Notes: a model not told the origin generated them from the sequence alone. A DNA stretch of 6,506 bases from Coriobacteriales bacterium (GCA_024408695.1 JAKSUU010000061.1:1-6506); one strand, 5' to 3'. Positions 1-6,288 are shown, numbered from the stretch's first letter. Numbers and translations are program-made.

Positions 1-105
1 GTAACTTGTCCAGAATGCAATCATGATGTATCTTTAGAAGCTGAAGCTTGCCCACGTAGAGATAATCCTTTATTTTTTAAGACTTCATTTGAAACAATGG
101 TATAA
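1..105 (+). CDS. C-terminal end of a zinc-ribbon-like protein (partial)
   Basis: Frame 1 is open from the window edge and stops at TAA 103-105, giving the last 34 residues of a protein that starts outside the window. It begins V-T-C-P-E-C and has a second knuckle-like A-C-P-R-R about eleven residues later. The spacing resembles small bacterial zinc ribbons of the CPxC...CPxC kind, which bind one zinc ion through four cysteines. Here the fourth cysteine is replaced by arginine, so the site would have only three cysteine ligands, with His8 a possible substitute. It may be a degenerate domain or a decayed end. The tail is hydrophobic (PLFFKTSFETMV). No function can be given. An open frame of this length could also be chance, but the CPxC spacing argues for real coding sequence. 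Confidence 0.45.
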   Translation, partial: VTCPECNHDVSLEAEACPRRDNPLFFKTSFETMV

Positions 106-142
106 ATATTTATTGGAAGGTCATTATATCTTTTTTTTTCTC

Positions 143-181
143 GCCAAAATATTGTCCTTTCATCTTTCGACAATATCTGGC
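143..181 (+). terminator. hairpin after the zinc-ribbon gene, possible weak terminator
   Basis: A perfect 8-bp stem (ATATTGTC at 149-156, GACAATAT at 169-176) is extended outward by GCCA/TGGC (143-146, 178-181) with small bulges. The loop is 12 nt. On the + strand it is followed by TCCTTTTAA, a poor T tract, while a run of nine T (131-139) lies before the hairpin. It could end + strand transcription from the partial gene. It also lies downstream of the - strand ATPase gene, but on that strand it is followed by A residues rather than T. Apart from this hairpin, 106-259 shows nothing recognisable. Confidence 0.35.
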
Positions 182-259
182 TCCTTTTAAACTTGAACTC
201 GCTTTCTTGTAAAAATTAAATATTATTTGAATCTACTACATCATTTAGTTTATTTATCT

Positions 260-1483
260 TTACACACCCCATACAGGAATACTAAAATTTTCTCTATCAA
301 TAGGCATTAAATTATCTTTCATACAAACAATAGCACCATTACCTCGTGAAACACTAGCGCCATCCAAAATTTTAAAACTCTTTGCAATATCAAAATGAGG
401 ATTTGCGCTCTTTTTTATCTCTATCGGATGTAAGGCACCATCATATTCTAAAATCAAATCTATCTCTTTCAAATCTTTATTACGAAAGTAATACATATAT
501 GGTTCAATTCCACAGTTCATATATGATTTCTTTATCTCTGCAATTACATAATTTTCTAAAATTGCTCCACTTAAAGCACCACTTTGCAAAGTATCAACAC
601 TAGACCATTTGGTAAGAAAGCAAACCAAACCCGTATCATAAAAATACAATTTTGGCTTTTTGACCAGTCTTTTTATTGAATTGTTAGAATAAGGGTACAA
701 ATTAAAAATAATTCCCGAAATTTCTAATATTCCAAGCCAAGATTTTGCAAGTTTATAGTCTATGTCTGCATCGCGTGCAATGTCGGAATAATTTACCATT
801 TGTCCACATCTTGCCGCAACACTAACCATAAACCGCATAAAATTTAAGGAATCAATATCACCTGCAAGCATTTTAATATCTCGCTCAATATAAGTGTTTA
901 TATAACTGGAATAAAAAATTTGACTATTGCTATTTAGTCCACTGACAATTGCCGGCATTCCCCCTTTTAGTATTCGAGAAAATATTCCTTCAATGTCCGT
1001 TTGCTTTGATTTTTTGCAACGCTTAAGCAATTGATCTTTTTCTAAAGCAAACGGAGCATTTAAACCACCATAAATTTCTCCCTGAGAAAGTGATGGCATA
1101 GACAAAACTGCTACACGTCCAGCAAGAGATTCCGAAACTCCACGCATCAACTTAAACACTTGCGAGCCTGTTAGCCAAAATTCGCCAGGCTTATGGCTTT
1201 TGTCTACAGCAATTTTTATATAAGTAAAAAGTTCTGGCGCGTATTGAACTTCATCAATTAAAATGGGTGTTTTATAATACTGCAAAAACAACTCAGGGTC
1301 TGTTTTAGCCATTTGCCTTGCATCTAAATCATCAAGTGTTACATAATTTCTATTGCTTCCTTCCATTAATTTTTGGAGCATCGTAGTTTTGCCAACCTGT
1401 CTTGGGCCTGTGACTAATACGACAGGATACTCTTTGCTCGTTTGCTTTACAACTTTTTCTAAGTATCGATTAATGTAGTGCAT
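260..1483 (-). CDS. AAA+ ATPase, AAA_14/DUF4143 family
   Basis: A 407-residue protein, full length for this family. The N-terminal P-loop domain has Walker A GPRQVGKTT (residues 26-34), Walker B ILIDE (74-78) followed by VQ, a sensor-1-like LTGSQ (104-108) and an SLAGRV arginine segment (119-124). The middle carries TYIERDI (197-203) and a winged-helix-like stretch (about 230-262). The C-terminal DUF4143 part resembles a PD-(D/E)XK nuclease fold, with Glu310, Asp342 and the E-I-K motif at 355-357. These proteins are widespread in anaerobes, often as lone or mobile accessory genes. Their role is not established, although links to DNA or defence have been suggested. The ATG start is preceded by AAAGGA (1488-1493). 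Codon and base usage (about 30-37% GC in sampled lines) is poorer than in the genes to the right, which hints at separate acquisition. It shows no functional link to its neighbours. Confidence 0.93.
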   Translation of the reverse strand: MHYINRYLEKVVKQTSKEYPVVLVTGPRQVGKTTMLQKLMEGSNRNYVTLDDLDARQMAKTDPELFLQYYKTPILIDEVQYAPELFTYIKIAVDKSHKPGEFWLTGSQVFKLMRGVSESLAGRVAVLSMPSLSQGEIYGGLNAPFALEKDQLLKRCKKSKQTDIEGIFSRILKGGMPAIVSGLNSNSQIFYSSYINTYIERDIKMLAGDIDSLNFMRFMVSVAARCGQMVNYSDIARDADIDYKLAKSWLGILEISGIIFNLYPYSNNSIKRLVKKPKLYFYDTGLVCFLTKWSSVDTLQSGALSGAILENYVIAEIKKSYMNCGIEPYMYYFRNKDLKEIDLILEYDGALHPIEIKKSANPHFDIAKSFKILDGASVSRGNGAIVCMKDNLMPIDRENFSIPVWGV

Positions 1484-1545
1484 TTTTTCCTTTCTGTTGC
1501 ATATCTATTAACAAAGTAGCATTATTAAAACTGTATCGCTACGAT

Positions 1546-1551
1546 ATTATA
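1546..1551 (-). promoter_or_regulatory. candidate -10 box for the AAA_14/DUF4143 gene
   Basis: On the - strand this hexamer reads TATAAT, a perfect -10 consensus about 60 bases before the ATG at 1483. No good -35 element is found at 16-18 bases. Instead, the -35 position falls inside the long palindrome at 1557-1608, as might be expected of a promoter that depends on or is blocked by a bound regulator. In DNA this AT-rich, a TATAAT can occur by chance. Confidence 0.35.
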
Positions 1552-1556
1552 CTTAG

Positions 1557-1608
1557 AATATTTTTCGGCTATTTAGTAGTTTTAAACCTAAACAGCCGAT
1601 AAAATATT
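1557..1608. repeat. long imperfect palindrome in the divergent intergenic region
   Basis: The left arm 1557-1576 pairs with the right arm 1588-1608 around an 11-nt loop. The core is the perfect match TCGGCT/AGCCGA (1565-1570, 1594-1599), and TTTAG/CTAAA (1572-1576, 1588-1592) forms the inner stem. The imperfections are an A-C mismatch at 1571/1593, a T-T mismatch at 1564/1600 and one bulged A. Neither strand has a T tract after the stem, so it is a poor intrinsic terminator. Its place beside the -10 of the - strand gene suggests an operator or a remnant of a small inverted-repeat element. Confidence 0.5.
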
Positions 1609-1673
1609 ATATTACATTTCTGGTTTAATATCAAGTAATATTATATTTTTTGAAATATATACCAGAAAACTAT

Positions 1674-1755
1674 TTTCAATATTTTGAAAGTTTTCGAAAA
1701 AACTATAAAAATTTTCAATTTACTGAAAATTACAAAGTTTCATAAATAAACTTTG
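1674..1755. repeat. cluster of four short AT-rich dyads upstream of the methyltransferase
   Basis: Four inverted repeats lie side by side. They are TTTCAA/TTGAAA (1674-1689), the 10-bp palindrome TTTTCGAAAA (1691-1700), AATTTTCA/TGAAAATT with a 6-nt centre (1710-1731), and CAAAGTTT/AAACTTTG with a 7-nt centre (1733-1755). Three share a TTTTC...GAAAA look. The stretch is only about 17% GC (1681-1740), so some self-complementarity is expected. The 8-bp perfect arms in the last two are longer than chance would easily give. It may be a set of binding sites controlling the + strand pair, or simply curved AT-rich DNA. Confidence 0.4.
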
Positions 1756-1804
1756 GTTATTATTTTAAATAATATTTTACTTAGATTCCACTATTGTATG
1801 TGGA

Positions 1805-1810
1805 TATGAT
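1805..1810 (+). promoter_or_regulatory. candidate -10 box for the methyltransferase/XdhC pair
   Basis: TATGAT lies 33 bases before the ATG at 1844, with a TG two bases upstream of it that is close to, but not exactly, an extended -10. The best -35 (TTAGAT at 1781-1786, spacer 18) matches only half the consensus. This would give a leader of roughly 25 nt. The four-dyad cluster ends about 50 bases upstream. Confidence 0.3.
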
Positions 1811-1843
1811 AAAATTTGATTATATTTTGAAAGTAATAAACTG

Positions 1844-2524
1844 ATGACCAAACATATTCTAACAACAACCGACTGGAATGAAGAGTGGATGAGCGTTCTT
1901 AGATCTGAAGAGATTGAAGGTCGCAATGACATTTGGGACAAACGCGCTGCAAAATTTACAAAACAGACAAAGCCGAGCGACTACATAACAACAATCATTG
2001 AAAAAATTGCTCTTTTGCCAGGGGAAAGCGTTTTTGATATGGGGTGTGGCGCTGGTGCAACTTCTATTCCAATCGCTGCAGCTGGCCACAAAATTTGCGC
2101 ATGCGATTTTTCGCAGGGAATGCTTGATGTTTTGAACGAAAGTGCGTCGGCTGAGGCAAAAGCAAACTTAACTACAAAACTCATGTCTTGGGAAGACAAT
2201 TGGCAAACTTTTGGTATTGAGCCCAAATCTTTTGATGTTGCGATTTCTTCGCGCTCGCTGATGTGTTCAAATATTAAAGCAGGTATTGAAAAATTGAACA
2301 CGGTTGCACGCAGGCGCGTTTACATTACTTTGCCCGTTACAGTGCCTTATACAGAAATGAATGATGACGATACAAAACCAGCACAAGTTGCAGAAGAATC
2401 AAGCTTTCAATACGCAATAAACATCTTGCTACATGAAGGCTATTTCCCGCATGTAGACTATATTGACGGTCACAAACTTTGGGGGCTTTTGTGGTGGAAT
2501 CCAGAAAAAGGAAAATGGGATTAG
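1844..2524 (+). CDS. class I SAM-dependent methyltransferase
   Basis: A 226-residue cytoplasmic enzyme that should transfer a methyl group from S-adenosylmethionine. The acceptor cannot be read from the sequence. The Rossmann core shows motif I VFDMGCGAGATSIPIA (63-78), the acidic end of strand 2 in ACDFSQGML (86-94, Asp88), and the motif IV region SFDVAISSRSLM (129-140). The N-terminal DWNEEW segment (10-15) and WDKRAAKF (31-38) look like a family-specific cap that may cover the acceptor. The C-terminus is Trp-rich (LWGLLWWNPEKGKW). The ATG start at 1844 keeps the DWNEEW segment, but its Shine-Dalgarno sequence is poor (GAAAG at 1829-1833, 10 bases away). The XdhC-like gene follows 84 bases later on the same strand with no clear terminator between, so an operon is likely. 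The context suggests a role tied to a metal or cofactor, which is inference only. Confidence 0.85.
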   Translation: MTKHILTTTDWNEEWMSVLRSEEIEGRNDIWDKRAAKFTKQTKPSDYITTIIEKIALLPGESVFDMGCGAGATSIPIAAAGHKICACDFSQGMLDVLNESASAEAKANLTTKLMSWEDNWQTFGIEPKSFDVAISSRSLMCSNIKAGIEKLNTVARRRVYITLPVTVPYTEMNDDDTKPAQVAEESSFQYAINILLHEGYFPHVDYIDGHKLWGLLWWNPEKGKWD

Positions 2525-2567
2525 GGGTTTGCGCAATGCAACAACGCAACGCCATTTTGATACAGGT

Positions 2568-2588
2568 CGCGCTTAAAATTTTTGCGCG
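2568..2588 (+). other. short GC-armed hairpin before the XdhC gene
   Basis: CGCGC (2568-2572) and GCGCG (2584-2588) are perfect complements around an 11-nt AT loop. It sits eight bases before the AAAGGAG ribosome site of the next gene. It lacks a following T tract, so it is more likely an intercistronic structure than a terminator. The gap 2525-2608 also holds the palindrome TTGCGCAA at 2529-2536, and no promoter that I can support. Confidence 0.3.
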
Positions 2589-2596
2589 CAAAACTT

Positions 2597-2603
2597 AAAG
2601 GAG
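2597..2603 (+). promoter_or_regulatory. ribosome binding site that sets the XdhC start at 2609
   Basis: AAAGGAG lies five bases before ATG 2609. The frame is also open from a TTG at 2582, but that codon lies inside the hairpin and upstream of this strong site, so the ATG is chosen. Confidence 0.85.
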
Positions 2604-2608
2604 AAAAC

Positions 2609-3118
2609 ATGAACGAACCAAACACACAAAGAGTAATCTTTTTTGGAGCAGGAGCAGTTAGCGATGCTGCCTGTACATTTTTAGACAAGCTTGGATTCAA
2701 GCTCGTAGTTTTAGACGATGATCCAGCACAATTCGAACGCCCAGGTTTCAAAAACGCAGAATGCAAAGCCGTAGATTTTGAAGATTTGAGCGCGCTCCAA
2801 ATCACAGATGAGGACATGTTGTGCGTTATCACACGCGGTCACAAGTTCGACCGCCAGACCTTCACTTTTGCTCTTAAAAGCCCAGCATATTATGTTGGCA
2901 TGATGGGAAGCGCACCAAAAAATGAAAAGTGCATTGCCTATGCCTTAGAGCACGGCTGCACGCAAGAACAAATTGACAGCGCTCATTTTCCAATTGGAAT
3001 GGGAATTAAATGCTACGATGCGAACGAAATAGGATTCGACATCGCTGCACAGATACTCCAAATTCATAACGAAAAATTTCCACGCGAATTAGATCACGAA
3101 TCATTGCATGCAGAATAA
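2609..3118 (+). CDS. XdhC-family protein, Rossmann (XdhC_C) domain only
   Basis: A 169-residue protein matching the C-terminal Rossmann half of XdhC/CoxI proteins, which help mature molybdenum hydroxylases such as xanthine dehydrogenase. In Rhodobacter, XdhC binds the molybdenum cofactor and helps it gain its sulfido ligand. Visible motifs are the nucleotide-binding loop VIFFGAGAVS (9-18), an acidic strand-2 end VLDDDP (34-39), TRGHKFD (75-81), YVGMMGSAPK (95-104) and HFPIGMGI (126-133), followed by the NEIGFDIAAQIL helix (139-150). The usual N-terminal XdhC_CoxI domain is absent, and full-length relatives are clearly longer. The domain could act with a separate partner, or could have another redox or cofactor role. 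The gene follows the methyltransferase on the same strand and is convergent with the metal-type importer. No molybdenum enzyme is visible in the window. Confidence 0.88.
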   Translation: MNEPNTQRVIFFGAGAVSDAACTFLDKLGFKLVVLDDDPAQFERPGFKNAECKAVDFEDLSALQITDEDMLCVITRGHKFDRQTFTFALKSPAYYVGMMGSAPKNEKCIAYALEHGCTQEQIDSAHFPIGMGIKCYDANEIGFDIAAQILQIHNEKFPRELDHESLHAE

Positions 3119-3134
3119 GCTTTAATTCATATTT

Positions 3135-3233
3135 GTGTGCGTGAGCAAGCCTTCGCACACGGCTTAGAAATTTTCATAAATAAAATAGTTTGTAGATTTC
3201 TGCAGATGTTCGCTTCGGCTTACTCACGCGCAC
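3135..3233. repeat. 17-bp inverted repeat across the convergent gap
   Basis: The 17-bp arms 3135-3151 and 3217-3233 are reverse complements except for one G-T wobble and one C-A mismatch, and are separated by 65 bases. The left arm can instead fold locally, as GTGTGC/GCACAC (3135-3140, 3155-3160) or AAGCC/GGCTT (3147-3151, 3161-3165, followed by AGAAATTTTC). The AAGCC/GGCTT hairpin is the best candidate + strand terminator for xdhC. The region lies between the two convergent stop codons and has no gene. It may serve as a terminator for both transcripts, or be a repeat unit inserted in both orientations. Confidence 0.5.
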
Positions 3234-3245
3234 AGAGCAGATGAG

Positions 3246-4100
3246 TTATAGACCTTTTGCAACACAGACGTTGCGATTTGCGCCTTCGGATTCTTCTAAT
3301 AGAATATCGATTCCATAGAGATTTTGCAGGGAATCCTGCGTGATTAATTCTTTACCACGACCACAAATGCAACTACTTACACCCTTTTGCATAATGATAA
3401 CATCAGAGTCAAGAATCAAAACTTGATCGGGATTGTGCGTGGTCATCAAAATGCCAAAACCTTCATCTGCCAAGCTTTTTGCAAGTTCAAGCAAGCGTAG
3501 TTGGTTTCCGAAATCAAGATGAGCTGTGGGCTCATCCAATAAAATAAAAGCAGGCCGCTGCACCACAACACGAGCAATGCTTACCTGCTGTCGTTCACCA
3601 CCGCTGATTTGTGCGTAACTTTTTTCCGCCAACTGATCCATTTGCATTTGCTTAAGTGCCTCATAAGCTCGGTCGTAATCTTCTTGCTTTGGACGCGCAA
3701 ACAACTTTAGATACGGAGCGCAACCTGTTACAACATAATCCAAAACTGAATAATCAAAGGTCGCATTTATAATCTGTGGAACATAACCAATGGTACGTGC
3801 ACGCTGACTAGGTTGCATCTTGTTTAAAGACTCATCGTCGATTTTAATATCACCAGAATTCAACTTATACAGACCAGCAATACAATTTAACAGAGTAGTT
3901 TTTCCGCAACCGTTTGGTCCGAGCAAGCAAAGCATTTTGCCTGCTTCTAGGTCAAATCTCAGGTCGCTGAAAACCTCGTATCTGTTATTGTAAGAGAATG
4001 CTGCACCGTCAATTGTAAGCACAGATTTTGCAGAAGCGTCATCCGTTGAAGCACGCTCGTTATCCATCGTATTTTGCACTTTCTTTTCTACCGCACTCAT
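3246..4100 (-). CDS. ABC importer ATPase, FepC/BtuD type
   Basis: A 284-residue cytoplasmic ATPase that powers the importer encoded just upstream. It has Walker A GPNGCGKTT (61-69), Q-loop Gln109 in YVPQ, signature ISGGERQQVSIAR (165-177), Walker B FILLDE (185-190), D-loop AHLD (193-196) and switch His222. The tail from 225 is longer than the bare catalytic core and contains a C-I-C pair at 244-246. The start is ATG 4100: its ATGA overlaps the permease stop by four bases, which signals translational coupling. A TTG twelve codons upstream is in frame but less likely. The N-terminal 25 residues before the first strand are polar and unusual for this family. The closest known families import iron chelates, cobalamin, haem or molybdate, and the ATPase alone does not tell which. 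Confidence 0.93.
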   Translation of the reverse strand: MSAVEKKVQNTMDNERASTDDASAKSVLTIDGAAFSYNNRYEVFSDLRFDLEAGKMLCLLGPNGCGKTTLLNCIAGLYKLNSGDIKIDDESLNKMQPSQRARTIGYVPQIINATFDYSVLDYVVTGCAPYLKLFARPKQEDYDRAYEALKQMQMDQLAEKSYAQISGGERQQVSIARVVVQRPAFILLDEPTAHLDFGNQLRLLELAKSLADEGFGILMTTHNPDQVLILDSDVIIMQKGVSSCICGRGKELITQDSLQNLYGIDILLEESEGANRNVCVAKGL

Positions 4101-5188
4101 AGTATGTTGCTCGCTCTCTGCTTGTATAAAAGCCAAGCATAAAATGGAGCACCAATAAGACCAGTCAAAATCGAAAGTGGAATGTCAACAGTTGTAATTG
4201 TTCGCGAAAGTGTATCAATAAACAGCATAAAGGTCGCGCCGAGCACAAAGGCAGTCGGCATCTGAAAACGATGATCGCTACCCACAAGCAATCGCGCCAG
4301 ATGCGGAATTACAAGCCCAACCCAGCTAACTGTTCCGCTTACACAAATGGTTGCCGCAGTAAGGCAGCTTGCACAAACAATAATTACAAAGCGCAAACGC
4401 TTAACGTTCATACCAAGACTTTGGGCTTCTACCTCGCCAAACGACAAAATGTTAAGACGCCAAGAAAGTGCAATGAGCACAACCGAACAAACAACAATAA
4501 ATGGCAAAATCATCCACAAATCTGCGCTTTTAGCAGTGGTAAGAGAACCCATTTGCCAAAAAACAATTGCAGAAAGCTCAGTATCTTCATCTGCAATAAA
4601 TTTTAAAGTTGAACAAAGCGATGCCATAAATCCTGACGTAATAATGCCTGCCAAAACAAGCATCAAATTCGAATTATTGCGAACAAGCTTTGGGATTGAA
4701 ATAGAAATGAACACGGCAAGCAAGCCAACTGCAAATGCCATACCCTGCTGAGCAAGCATGCCTAGCCCGAGCAAAATTGCGATTGCTGCACCAACAGTTG
4801 CACCACTAGAAACGCCTAGAAGGTCAGGAGAAACAAGAGGATTTCTAAAAACGCCCTGGTAAGCACTACCCGCAAGCGATAGCGCCCCACCAACGAACAA
4901 AGCAGCAATCAAACGAGGCAGGCGTATGTTCATGACAACCATAACCATGCCAGCGTCCTCAGGTTCGCTACCTGTAATTACAGACCCAAGCGCTTTAAGC
5001 ACATCCAATGGATTATAACTGTAATGCCCAATCGACAAGGCAATAAGAGCAAAAGCAATCATAATCACTATCAAAACGGTAATCACGCCACGATAACGTT
5101 TTGCTGATGATTGTCCCACCAATGCAATGGCTTGTTCTTTTTTTGATTTGTTCAAAATTAAATAATTGCAAATACGGTAGCTACCCAA
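4097..5188 (-). CDS. FecCD-family (type II) ABC importer permease
   Basis: An inner-membrane permease, 363 residues from the first possible start, with the hydrophobic pattern of the ten-helix FecCD/BtuC fold. Diagnostic blocks are RLPRLIAALFVGGALSLAGSAY (89-110) running into QGVFRNPLVSPDLLGVSSGA (111-130), the ATPase-coupling segment GEVEAQSLGMNVKRLR (251-266), and VSGTVSWVGLVIPHLARLLVG (283-303) ending in SDHR. The start is uncertain. The codon at 5188 is TTG with only a GGTGG-like ribosome site, and it lies in the loop of the hairpin at 5175-5204. A TTG at 5155 would give MNKSKKEQ, a natural cytoplasmic start before helix 1 (about 34-53), but has no clear ribosome site. The gene follows the receptor gene by about 42 bases and overlaps the ATPase gene. 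This family carries iron-siderophore, haem, cobalamin or molybdate/tungstate. Confidence 0.92.
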   Translation of the reverse strand: MGSYRICNYLILNKSKKEQAIALVGQSSAKRYRGVITVLIVIMIAFALIALSIGHYSYNPLDVLKALGSVITGSEPEDAGMVMVVMNIRLPRLIAALFVGGALSLAGSAYQGVFRNPLVSPDLLGVSSGATVGAAIAILLGLGMLAQQGMAFAVGLLAVFISISIPKLVRNNSNLMLVLAGIITSGFMASLCSTLKFIADEDTELSAIVFWQMGSLTTAKSADLWMILPFIVVCSVVLIALSWRLNILSFGEVEAQSLGMNVKRLRFVIIVCASCLTAATICVSGTVSWVGLVIPHLARLLVGSDHRFQMPTAFVLGATFMLFIDTLSRTITTVDIPLSILTGLIGAPFYAWLLYKQRASNIL

Positions 5189-5204
5189 ATTCGGGCAGCC
5201 ACCG
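5175..5204 (-). promoter_or_regulatory. intercistronic hairpin between receptor and permease genes
   Basis: In the - strand transcript a 12-bp stem (arms 5193-5204 and 5175-5186) with two G-U wobbles and no mismatch closes a 6-nt loop. It can be lengthened by six weaker U-A and G-U pairs. It is followed by a U-rich but broken stretch. Such hairpins commonly protect or partly terminate receptor mRNA, so that the binding protein is made in excess over the permease. Its loop contains the first possible TTG start of the permease. Confidence 0.7.
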
Positions 5205-5230
5205 CACTCAAACTAAACTAAAACAACTAA

Positions 5231-6283
5231 TTAGTTAACACCAAGTTGATCTAAAGTGAAGCTTTTGTTATAAAGTAGCTTATAGAATTCATCACAAGAT
5301 TGTTGTAATTTATCTTTGCTAAATTGATCTGGATGAAGATTATAAGCTGCCCAGCAAACACCTAAACAAGTTGAAGCTGTAGGATAATCCCAAGGCTCAA
5401 GAGCTGATGGGAACTTATAGACTTTCTTGTCTTTAACTGCCTGAACAGAAGCAAGTTTTTCGTCAGCTAAAATGTCTTCTGCTGTATAATCTGCATAAGC
5501 AGGAATCCAAATGACTTCTGGATTGAATTTTACAATAGTTTCAGCATCTACCTCGGCAAATTCGCCTTCTTTGTAGTCGCCACTAACTGCATTTGTAGCA
5601 CCAACTGCATCAATAATGTCAGTTTGAATCATGGAACTTGTTGCAACTTCATAGCGATTGTCACCCATAAACACTACGCTCGGTTTGTCTTTTGCAGATG
5701 CGCATGCGTCTTTTGCACTTTTGATGAGCTTGTCGAATTCAGCGTTAACTTGTTTAACGCGTTCATTTTCACCAAAAATAGCACCGATGCGCTCGAGCGA
5801 TTCTTTAACTGTATCAAAGCTTTCTTTGTTTGGCAAAGCGATTAAAGAATCAAGTCCTGCCTTGTCCTTATAATCTTTTGCCATTGCTTTTTGACGTTCT
5901 GGCAAAACTACTAATTGTGCACCACTTTTTGCAACAGTCTCGTAATTAACATTTTTGCCTTTACCAATTTGTTCGAGCTTGTCCCAATCTTCGATGACCT
6001 CTTTATAAAGACCATCTGCTTTGTTCTTTTCACCAAAGCCAGCAAGGTATTTTCCGCCACCACCAACAACTACAACACAGTTGAGAGTTGGGTTGTGAGT
6101 TCCAACAACCTTGTCCACTGGTTTGTCAAGATGAAAATCAGCGCCAGTTGCATCTTTAATGTTAACAGCGCCAGTTGATTTTTGTGGAGTACTAGATTCT
6201 CCACAGCCTACAAAAGCTGCACAGGCTACCACAAGCAAAGCAGCGAGCATAGCTAAAGATAGACTTTTTACTACAGTCTTCAC
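5231..6283 (-). CDS. ABC importer substrate-binding lipoprotein (FepB/BtuF/TroA-like)
   Basis: A 350-residue extracytoplasmic receptor that would deliver its ligand to the permease and ATPase encoded next. Residues 1-26 form a lipoprotein signal: Lys2 and Lys6, a hydrophobic core, then FVGC with Cys27 as the likely lipid anchor, followed by the polar linker GESSTPQKS. VVAC with Cys21 is a second possible lipobox. The body has the class III receptor layout: DATGADFHLDKPVDKVVGTHN (44-64), a VVGGGGKYLAGFG loop (72-84), the long linking helix (about 157-195), IVKFNPEVIWIPAY (250-263), VKDKKVYKFP (283-292) and EPWDYPTASTCLGVCWAAYN (296-315). The glycine loop and the WDYP segment are probably near the ligand pocket. 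The start is GTG with AGGAGG five bases upstream. Iron chelate is the default label, but the molybdate/tungstate receptor MolA has this same fold and the neighbouring XdhC gene makes that worth testing. Confidence 0.9.
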   Translation of the reverse strand: MKTVVKSLSLAMLAALLVVACAAFVGCGESSTPQKSTGAVNIKDATGADFHLDKPVDKVVGTHNPTLNCVVVVGGGGKYLAGFGEKNKADGLYKEVIEDWDKLEQIGKGKNVNYETVAKSGAQLVVLPERQKAMAKDYKDKAGLDSLIALPNKESFDTVKESLERIGAIFGENERVKQVNAEFDKLIKSAKDACASAKDKPSVVFMGDNRYEVATSSMIQTDIIDAVGATNAVSGDYKEGEFAEVDAETIVKFNPEVIWIPAYADYTAEDILADEKLASVQAVKDKKVYKFPSALEPWDYPTASTCLGVCWAAYNLHPDQFSKDKLQQSCDEFYKLLYNKSFTLDQLGVN

Positions 6284-6288
6284 GACGT

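Noticed and set aside
1674..1755. CRISPR array
   Set aside because: The units are different dyads with unequal spacing, not identical repeats with unique spacers.
1859..2301. - strand open frames opposite the methyltransferase
   Set aside because: The + strand carries intact methyltransferase motifs; the opposite frames lack ribosome sites and recognisable motifs.
2582..2608. Earlier TTG start for the XdhC gene
   Set aside because: It lacks a ribosome site and overlaps a hairpin, whereas ATG 2609 has AAAGGAG at ideal spacing.
4101..4136. TTG start twelve codons upstream for the importer ATPase
   Set aside because: ATG 4100 gives the classic ATGA overlap with the permease stop. The extra residues do not belong to the ATPase fold.
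4271..4751. Two + strand open frames of 111 and 134 codons
   Set aside because: They lie antisense to the clearly conserved FecCD permease and their translations show no domain, so they are shadows.
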